This document shows, one piece after another, positions 7,801-12,416 of a stretch of DNA of 12,416 nucleotides. The position numbers and the translations under genes are program-made. The notes beneath the pieces were generated by a model. That model was not told the DNA's origin and did not search any database. It saw nothing but the letters and a program-made list of their open reading frames with translations. Origin of the DNA: JAMCUI01 sp964520615. Its GTDB lineage: Bacteria > Patescibacteriota > Microgenomatia > 2-02-FULL-39-11. Where the stretch lies: the NCBI GenBank assembly GCA_964520615.1, contig CAZFNL010000115.1, positions 1 to 12,416 on the forward strand, in the 5' to 3' direction. Numbering within the stretch: position 1 is the first letter of the stretch; each line of letters starts with the position of its first letter.

Positions 7801-8562
7801 ATATTCATCCTCGGATATAATGGTTAAGAAACGCAGCCTTCCTACAAGGTCTGAAATGGTCTTGAATATTTCCTTGGCTGTTTCCTCAGCTCTCATGTTT
7901 TCTTCCTGCACTGCTGTAGTCTGCTGTTTTCTTCTGTATTCCAACTCTTCCAAAGCCAAATCTTTTGCCTCTTTGTTTTTTATCCTGTTTTCTGTAACTT
8001 TTTTCTCATTTTCATATTCGCTATTTATCTCATCAATTTTTGCCTTAATCTCTTTTTCCCTATCCGCTTTCCTCTTCTCGAAAACTTCAGTCAATTTCGC
8101 TTCAGCTTTTTTCTGCTCATCACGATTGACATCTGTCACAAGATATGAAGCAAAATAGATTACGTTTTCCAAACCCTTTGGAGTCAAATCAAGAAGAAGG
8201 GATAATTTAGATGGGGCTCCCTTAAAAAACCAGACATGCGCTACAGATGCAGCTAACTTAATGTGTCCCATCCTCTCACGTCTAACTTTGCTTTGTGTCA
8301 CTTCAACTCCACATTTATCACAGATTATGCCTCTGTAGCGGATTCTCTTGTACTTGCCGCAATAACATTCCCAGTCCTTGGTGGGACCGAAAATTCTTTC
8401 GTCAAAAAGACCATCTTTTTCAGGTTTTAGAGTACGGTAGTTAATTGTCTCTGGTTTTACCACTTCTCCATAAGACCATGCCATTATATCCTCTGAAGAA
8501 GCCAATGTCAGTTTAAGACCGGAAAAATCTACTATATTACCAAAATTGCCTTTTTTGTCCAT
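4843..8562 (-). CDS. rpoC: DNA-directed RNA polymerase subunit beta'
   Basis: Largest RNA polymerase subunit, 1239 residues, forming the clamp and half of the active site. The N-terminal zinc site has Cys66, Cys68, Cys81 and Cys84. The catalytic loop NADFDGDQ (546-553) carries the three metal-binding aspartates. The second zinc site has Cys878, Cys947, Cys954 and Cys957. The bridge helix and trigger loop region follows around 860-1003. A charged coiled-coil insertion of about 90 residues (146-238) sits just after the clamp segment ending ASYLVTD, at the place where actinobacterial beta' has one. There is no long insertion in the trigger loop. The trigger loop reads M-R-V-R-H (991-995) where E. 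coli and Thermus have M-R-T-F-H. It starts 39 bases after rpoB, so the two are surely co-transcribed. AU-rich leader, no Shine-Dalgarno sequence. No break in the frame was seen. Confidence 0.98.
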   Translation of the reverse strand: MDKKGNFGNIVDFSGLKLTLASSEDIMAWSYGEVVKPETINYRTLKPEKDGLFDERIFGPTKDWECYCGKYKRIRYRGIICDKCGVEVTQSKVRRERMGHIKLAASVAHVWFFKGAPSKLSLLLDLTPKGLENVIYFASYLVTDVNRDEQKKAEAKLTEVFEKRKADREKEIKAKIDEINSEYENEKKVTENRIKNKEAKDLALEELEYRRKQQTTAVQEENMRAEETAKEIFKTISDLVGRLRFLTIISEDEYLKLREYETTSFFKVGMGAECILEVLKKIDLAKITAELRKKTQELTGARKVKATKRLRVVEGLKKAAIDPSWMILSVLPVIPPDLRPMVQLTGGKFATSDLNDLYRRVINRNNRLKHLIELGAPEIILRNEKRMLQEAVDSLIDASQRTTGRVATNNALRSLSDMLRGKQGRFRQNLLGKRVDYSGRSVIVVGPELSLASCGLPKEMALELFKPFVLRELIVRGLAPNVKSAKNILERRQSQVFDILEEITKNHPVLLNRAPTLHKLGIQAFYPILIEGAAIRIHPCVCAGYNADFDGDQMAVHVPLSKASQDEAKALMLPINNLLKPADGSPITIPNKEMALGCYYLTTFAPEGESIKDEELPMFANSQEAIYALQVNKIGLRQPVRFSLGGKLIRTTVGRILFNENLPEEMQYYNEPVKAATIKYLVTSAFDLYPQEEVAALIDKFKNFGFWGATLAGGMSVSVFDNLIIGNKNGMIKQAEKKVADVENNYRQGLITNEERKRLQNEIWIDITEEVADATWAAMSDDNPVKIIINSGGARASKDQLKQLCAIKGLVVDPLGKIVELPTKSNYREGLSIFEYVTSTRGSRKGLTDSALKTADAGYLTRRLVDVAHDMIVRSEDCKTTKGLEISRTEGRQTQLEARVTGRVVVEKIVNPKTKKVIFKPGDLITEDKLYLLKDVESVVVRSPLTCELKYGICATCYGLDLGNKKFVEIGTPVGIVAAQSIGEPGTQLTMRVRHAGGIVGLDVTQGLPRVEELFEARTPKIFSPISEIAGKVSVEETESGVKVTVRSVGIKPAEERIYTVPAASELRVKEEDLITAGDPITHGPLDIKEVFQIRGLLGAQTYLLSEVQNVYESQGIPIHDKHFEVIIRKMSDKVRIETSGDTSFLPGELVDKRRFEEENARVITEGGEPSSAQVVILGITRAALYTESWLSAASFQETTSILTETALLGKEDHLLGLKENVIIGRLIPVTDDRAKIEA

Positions 8563-8601
8563 TATTTTTAATTTTTAATGTTACTAATCTTTTTTACAAA
8601 A

Positions 8602-11600
8602 TCACAATTCTTTTTTTACGTTTTCATCCTCAGGTACTGTTGTGACTGCTGTTGTTGATGTGGCGGCAGCCGTTTCATCTACCGTTTCCTCTCCAGCAGC
8701 AACTGCTAATGCCTGGGCTTCTTTTTCAACTTTTTCCTCTTCATTTTCAGCAACAATATCTCCAACAGGTTTTCTTGTTGCTAGTACTGCACCGGTGGGC
8801 AAAACATTCAAACCCAAAGCCTGTAATTCCTTGACTAATACCTTAAATGACTCAGGTATGGTAGAAGCAGGAATATCGCTGCCTTTGACTATAGCTTCAA
8901 ATGCACGGGCACGCCCTACCACATCATCAGATTTTATTGTCAGCATCTCCTGGAGAGTGTATGCAGCTCTGTGTGCTTCAAGTGCCCATACCTCCATCTC
9001 ACCCAATCTTTGTCCTCCCATCTGCGCTTTTCCTCCCAATGGCTGTTGAGTTACAAGTGAGTAAGGACCGGTAGATCTGGCATGAGTCTTATCTTCAACC
9101 ATGTGTATAAGTTTCATGACATAACCAATTCCCACTACCACTTTTTCTTTAAGAGGCTGTCCAGTCCTACCGTCATAAAGCGTCAGTTTACCGCTTGTGG
9201 AGAGCCCATTTGCTTCCAATTCCTCTATAATTTTCTTTTCCGCAATATGCTCAAAAACAGGTACTGCTACTTTATATCCGCCTTTTATTGCGGCCCAGCC
9301 AAGATGAGCTTCTAGGAGTTGTCCCAAGTTCATTCTGGACAAAACTGACAATGGAGAAATAATAATATCTACCTGAGTACCGTCCTCAAGATATGGCATG
9401 TCGGCAACAGGCACTATTTTGCTGATGACTCCTTTATTTCCGTGCCTTCCAGCTAGCTTATCACCTACTACCACTTTTCTCATCTGAGCCACTTTGACAA
9501 TGATCTTCTTTATCGTTCCCGGTTGCAGTTCATCACCCTTTTCGCGATCCAGAATTTTGACATCAATTACCACGCCCTTTTCACCGTGAGGCATGCGAAG
9601 GGATGTGTCGCGTACTTCTCTGGCTTTCTCGCCGAAAATTGCCCTTAAAAGTCTTTCTTCGGCAGTCAACTCTGTTTCGCCCTTGGGGGCTATTTTTCCT
9701 ACAAGAATATCATTAGGATATACTTCTGCCCCGACGACAACTATTCCTTTCTCATCCAGATTTGCCAGAGCTTCCTCGCCTACGTTTGGAATATCGCGGG
9801 TTGTTTCTTCAGGTCCAAGTTTTGTGTCCACTACTTCAGTCTCATACTCCTCAATACTTATTGAGGAAAGCATATCGTCTTTTACCAGTTTATCTGAGAT
9901 GACTATGGCATCTTCATATCCCAAACCTTCAAAAGAGGCATAGGCGATAACTAAATTCTGCCCAAGCGCTAACTCACCGTTTTCGGTTGCCGGTGCATCA
10001 ATAATACATTGGTCTTTATTTACTTTATCTCCCAATGAAACCAGAGGGTTTTGGGAAAAAGCTGTATTTTGAGAAGTCCGTTTGAATTTCTCAATATTGT
10101 ATGTGTATTCCTTGCCGCTTTTTCCTTTTACCACCAGTTTGTTTGCATCCACATATACGACTTTTCCATCCTCAGGACTGATCACTGATCTTCTTAAAGC
10201 CTGGGGAATAATTCCTTCCATTCCTGTTCCCACCACGGGAGATTGCGGTTTTACCAAAGGTACAGCCTGACACTGCATATGTGTTCCCATAAGAGCTCTG
10301 TTTGCTTCATCATGGGCTAAAAAAGGTATGAGGGATGCCGATACTCCAACCACCTGTCTGGGAACAACATCAATAAAACTGATATTTTTGGCGTCTGTTT
10401 CCAAAAAATCGCCTTTATACCGTGCCGGAATTCTGTCACCAACTAGATATCCCTTCTCATCTACAGGTACATCAGCATGAGTTATGTAGTAATCTTGCTC
10501 GTCATCTGAAGCCAAATAGACAATTTCATCCGTGACTCTTGGTCTATTTGATTTACCCTCAACTTCTACTCTCTTATATGGGGCTTCCAGAAAACCAAAC
10601 TCATTCACTCTTGCATAAAGAGCCATATAAGTAACGAGACCAATGTTGGGTCCTTCAGGGCTTCTCACCGGACATATCCTGCTGTATTGGGAAGAATTTA
10701 TGTCCCTAATGGAAAATGAAGCACGTTCCCTGGAAATTCCACCTGATCCCATTACTGTCAGACGACGCAGGTTATCTACCTCGCTAAGGGGATTAGTCTG
10801 ATCAAGAATGGTGGAAAGTTGGCTGGTACGGAAAAAGTCGTTTATTGCTGCAATTATGGGCCTGGCGTTTATTATCTGGGAAGGAGTAATCTCTATTTGT
10901 GTTCCAGCCAAACTCATTCTCTCACGGATTGACCTTTCAAGTCTGGTTAAACCAAGCTTAAACGCATTCGTAGCTACAAGTTCTCCTACCCTCCTTATTC
11001 TCCTATTTCCCATATGGTCTATATCATCACTATTTCCTACCCCTTCAGTCAGGCTGATAAGATATTTCACTGTTCTTACAATATCGTCCTTGGATAATAT
11101 CCAGTGTTCCTGATCATTAGGAGTGGCAAGTTCCAGCTTTTTGTTTATTTTATATCTTCCTACTCTACCCAGGCTGTAACGTCTGTGGCTGAAAAAAAGG
11201 TTATTCAATAACTCTGTAGCATTTTCTAGAACTGCTGGTTCTCCCGGTCTCATCTTTCTGTAAATCTCTACTAGAGCTTCTTCTTTTGTTTTAGTAGGAT
11301 CTTTTTCAATTGTGGCGGCCATTATGGTTTTTTGCCTGTCAGAATCAGAAAAAATCCTCATAATTTCCTCATCCGTCGCCATCCCCATTGCTCGCAGGAA
11401 TGTAGTTGCTGAATACTTCCTTCTACGGTCAATTCTTACTGTAACCACATCATTTCTGGAAACGGAAAAATCCAGCCAGGACCCGAACATCGGGCGTACT
11501 TCAGCGGTATAAAGAGTTTTACCGGTTGCCGGATCCATATCTCCGGTAAAATATATCCCCGGAGATCTGACTATCTGGTTTACAATACATCTTTCCACAC

Positions 11601-11994
11601 CATTGATGATAAATGTGCCATTTTCAGTCATGGTGGGTATATCGCCAAGAAATACTTCCTGTCTTATCTCTTTCCCTGTCTGCTTATTTGTCAGGATGGC
11701 TTCAACCTTCAAAGGAGAATCAAAAGTAAGACCTTTTTCCAAACATTCGGCAGGGGTATATCGTGGTTTATCAAAATGGTGTTGACCAAAAACCAATATC
11801 CAATTTTTTCCGGTAAAATCCTCAATCGGAGAAACTTCTATCAGAAGCTCTTGAATACCTTCCTGTAAAAACCAACCATAAGACTCCTTCTGAACAGCCG
11901 TCAGATCAAGTATTGGCAGGTGTGAAAAATTCTTTCCCCAATAGAGACGTTTGTGCTCAATATCTTGTTGGGAATTATTTTTAGATTTTCGCAT
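8602..11994 (-). CDS. rpoB: DNA-directed RNA polymerase subunit beta
   Basis: Second-largest RNA polymerase subunit, 1130 residues, close to the compact Thermus/Bacillus-type length. It forms the other half of the active cleft and the rifampicin pocket. Recognisable blocks are: FIINGVER (129-136) in the N-terminal lobe; the rifampicin region around 391-419; SRERASF; CPVRSPEGPN (441-450); GRHGNKG and LGQLLEAHLGWAA in the active-site half; and GGKAQMGGQR...MEVWALEAHRAAYTLQE near the C-terminus, which contacts beta'. Several pocket residues differ from E. coli: Q513 to Thr395, F514 to Ile396, H526 to Asn408, S531 to Thr413, L533 to Met415. A low-complexity Glu/Ala/Thr-rich tail of about 60 residues (1069-1130) extends past the usual end. 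It is the first gene of the operon behind a strong promoter. No Shine-Dalgarno sequence precedes the ATG. Confidence 0.98.
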   Translation of the reverse strand: MRKSKNNSQQDIEHKRLYWGKNFSHLPILDLTAVQKESYGWFLQEGIQELLIEVSPIEDFTGKNWILVFGQHHFDKPRYTPAECLEKGLTFDSPLKVEAILTNKQTGKEIRQEVFLGDIPTMTENGTFIINGVERCIVNQIVRSPGIYFTGDMDPATGKTLYTAEVRPMFGSWLDFSVSRNDVVTVRIDRRRKYSATTFLRAMGMATDEEIMRIFSDSDRQKTIMAATIEKDPTKTKEEALVEIYRKMRPGEPAVLENATELLNNLFFSHRRYSLGRVGRYKINKKLELATPNDQEHWILSKDDIVRTVKYLISLTEGVGNSDDIDHMGNRRIRRVGELVATNAFKLGLTRLERSIRERMSLAGTQIEITPSQIINARPIIAAINDFFRTSQLSTILDQTNPLSEVDNLRRLTVMGSGGISRERASFSIRDINSSQYSRICPVRSPEGPNIGLVTYMALYARVNEFGFLEAPYKRVEVEGKSNRPRVTDEIVYLASDDEQDYYITHADVPVDEKGYLVGDRIPARYKGDFLETDAKNISFIDVVPRQVVGVSASLIPFLAHDEANRALMGTHMQCQAVPLVKPQSPVVGTGMEGIIPQALRRSVISPEDGKVVYVDANKLVVKGKSGKEYTYNIEKFKRTSQNTAFSQNPLVSLGDKVNKDQCIIDAPATENGELALGQNLVIAYASFEGLGYEDAIVISDKLVKDDMLSSISIEEYETEVVDTKLGPEETTRDIPNVGEEALANLDEKGIVVVGAEVYPNDILVGKIAPKGETELTAEERLLRAIFGEKAREVRDTSLRMPHGEKGVVIDVKILDREKGDELQPGTIKKIIVKVAQMRKVVVGDKLAGRHGNKGVISKIVPVADMPYLEDGTQVDIIISPLSVLSRMNLGQLLEAHLGWAAIKGGYKVAVPVFEHIAEKKIIEELEANGLSTSGKLTLYDGRTGQPLKEKVVVGIGYVMKLIHMVEDKTHARSTGPYSLVTQQPLGGKAQMGGQRLGEMEVWALEAHRAAYTLQEMLTIKSDDVVGRARAFEAIVKGSDIPASTIPESFKVLVKELQALGLNVLPTGAVLATRKPVGDIVAENEEEKVEKEAQALAVAAGEETVDETAAATSTTAVTTVPEDENVKKEL

Positions 11995-12017
11995 CGGGAA
12001 TTCTACTTATTTGGAGC

Positions 12018-12059
12018 AAAAAAAAACACCAAAGAAGCGTACTGACGATTTGTACGCCT
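12018..12059 (-). promoter_or_regulatory. Leader hairpin plus U-tract upstream of rpoB (possible attenuator)
   Basis: GCGTAC (12037-12042) and GTACGC (12052-12057) form a perfect 6-base stem with a 9-base loop. On the minus-strand RNA the stem extends by one G-U and one A-U pair. A run of nine U (12026-12018) follows 8-10 bases downstream in the direction of transcription. The layout recalls an intrinsic terminator in the leader, but the U-tract is not directly next to the stem, so termination there may be weak or the hairpin may serve another role. Confidence 0.4.
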
Positions 12060-12086
12060 AGTGCCTTACTCTTGAATAATGGCTAA

Positions 12087-12114
12087 ATTATAGCACTATC
12101 TTATATCTTGTCAA
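12087..12114 (-). promoter_or_regulatory. Near-consensus sigma-70-type promoter of the rpoB operon
   Basis: On the minus strand a perfect TTGACA (12114-12109) and a perfect TATAAT (12092-12087) are separated by 16 bases. Transcription would begin near 12080 and give a leader of about 86 bases before the rpoB ATG at 11994. This is by far the best promoter match noticed in the window, and no other strong promoter was noticed inside the operon, which fits its driving all five genes. Confidence 0.85.
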
Positions 12115-12146
12115 TACCGGAAATCTTTGATTTTCTACGTCCTTAC

Positions 12147-12290
12147 TTAAGGCACACTACAAATGACACTAACTGCTTGAGATGATCTGGACTTTACTGA
12201 AATATATAGCTCAGTAATATAATTTGTCGGGAAATAAAAGATATATATAAATATAATGTTATATATATTTATCGTATGAGTCTGGTCCAT
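12147..12290 (-). CDS. Possible small hydrophobic protein, 47 residues (doubtful)
   Basis: An ATG at 12290 opens a 47-codon frame ending in TAA at 12149-12147. It is preceded by AAGGAG (12305-12300) with a 9-base spacer, the only good Shine-Dalgarno match noticed before an ORF in this window. Residues 7-20 are strongly hydrophobic (INIYNIIFIYIFYF), and the rest is polar without a recognisable domain. Against it: the hydrophobic stretch comes from an AT palindrome (about 12240-12273), and low-complexity DNA gives such runs by chance. Its start lies two bases after the stop of the edge ORF, as in an operon junction. The function is unknown, and it may be spurious. Confidence 0.22.
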   Translation of the reverse strand: MDQTHTINIYNIIFIYIFYFPTNYITELYISVKSRSSQAVSVICSVP

Positions 12291-12292
12291 AA

Positions 12293-12416
12293 TTAAAAAC
12301 TCCTTATTCCAGCAAGATAGAATTTATTAAGACAGTAAGAAATCAAGGACAGATATGCGTTTCTTGTGAAAGCCTCAATTCCTCTTGTCAGTTCGTGTCC
12401 TAAGTAGAACCTCCTC
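12293..12416 (-). CDS. Possible C-terminal end of a gene entering from the right edge (doubtful)
   Basis: A minus-strand frame is open from the window edge for 40 codons to TAA at 12295-12293 and reads ...GHELTRGIEAF...FYLAGIRSF. No family is recognised. A 40-codon open stretch at this base composition can arise by chance in one of six frames, so support is limited. The AAGGAG within its last codons, directly before the next ATG, is the arrangement expected when one real gene follows another. Confidence 0.25.
   Translation of the reverse strand, partial: RRFYLGHELTRGIEAFTRNAYLSLISYCLNKFYLAGIRSF

Larger units (their letters stand above)
11995..12416. other. Region upstream of rpoB without a confident gene
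   Basis: These 422 bases hold the rpoB leader and promoter. Upstream of them lie a 7-base inverted repeat TTACTGA/TCAGTAA (12194-12200 and 12211-12217) and an AT-only imperfect palindrome (about 12240-12273). Two weak minus-strand ORFs are listed separately. I see no tRNA, no rplJ/rplL gene and no conserved RNA family here. The upstream neighbour, if there is a gene, lies beyond the window edge. Confidence 0.6.

Noticed and set aside
7511..8158. Plus-strand open frame of 215 codons opposite rpoC
   Set aside because: It mirrors the Lys/Glu-rich coiled-coil part of rpoC and gives a Ser/Phe-rich antisense translation without a domain; it is a shadow of the real gene.
12061..12155. 8-base inverted repeat GTGCCTTA/TAAGGCAC flanking the rpoB promoter
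   Set aside because: A pair of this length is expected by chance in a region of about 400 bases, and the arms are about 80 bases apart.
12293..12416. Structured RNA at the right edge (AGGACA pairing with TGTCCT)
   Set aside because: A 6-base stem around a loop of over 40 bases with no conserved motif of tRNA, 5S, RNase P, SRP or tmRNA.
1..12416. Alternative genetic code with TGA as Gly, as in some candidate phyla
   Set aside because: The acyltransferase ends normally at TGA, and all conserved proteins read through without in-frame TGA.
1..12416. CRISPR array, tRNA, prophage or defence genes
   Set aside because: No regularly spaced repeats, no cloverleaf and no such protein families were seen on either strand.

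Overview
The window is dominated by a five-gene housekeeping operon on the minus strand. Its transcription order is rpoB (RNA polymerase beta), rpoC (beta'), rpsL (S12), rpsG (S7), fusA (EF-G). It starts from a near-consensus sigma-70-type promoter at about 12.1 kb and ends at 1403. Convergent to it, on the plus strand, is an AT-rich acyltransferase-3 (OafA-like) membrane protein gene. At the extreme left edge is the N-terminal start of a minus-strand coiled-coil ORF that resembles the leader of a transposase. The right 420 bases hold the rpoB promoter and leader, AT-rich palindromes, and two weak minus-strand ORFs that may or may not be real.

Organism. All genes read with the standard code (TGA is a stop in the acyltransferase). 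Several features fit a Patescibacteria/CPR bacterium, perhaps of the Microgenomates side: rpoBC joined directly to rpsL-rpsG-fusA but cut off from rplJL and tuf; an actinobacterial-type coiled-coil insertion in beta'; an S12 with the Gram-positive-type N-terminal insertion; unusual substitutions at normally invariant RNA polymerase positions; Ala-rich low-complexity tails on RpoB and S12; and AU-rich leaders without Shine-Dalgarno sequences before every confident gene. This placement is inference from memory of families; no search was run.

Layout. 1-95: partial ORF, transposase-like. 96-239: possible acyltransferase promoter. 240-1322: acyltransferase. 1323-1402: short convergent gap without a clear terminator. 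1403-3508: fusA. 3584-4060: rpsG. 4061-4264: unusually long intercistronic gap with a large imperfect palindrome. 4265-4720: rpsL. 4843-8562: rpoC. 8602-11994: rpoB. 11995-12416: leader, promoter and weak ORFs.

How the genes work together. RpoB and RpoC form the catalytic core of RNA polymerase. S12 and S7 are key proteins of the 30S decoding centre and head, and EF-G drives translocation on that same ribosome. Co-transcription would tie transcription and translation capacity together. I see no novel defence, mobile or biosynthetic system here. The points worth a second look are lineage-type changes in the rifampicin pocket and trigger loop of RNA polymerase, the rpsL-rpsG palindrome, the rpoB leader hairpin, and initiation without Shine-Dalgarno sequences.
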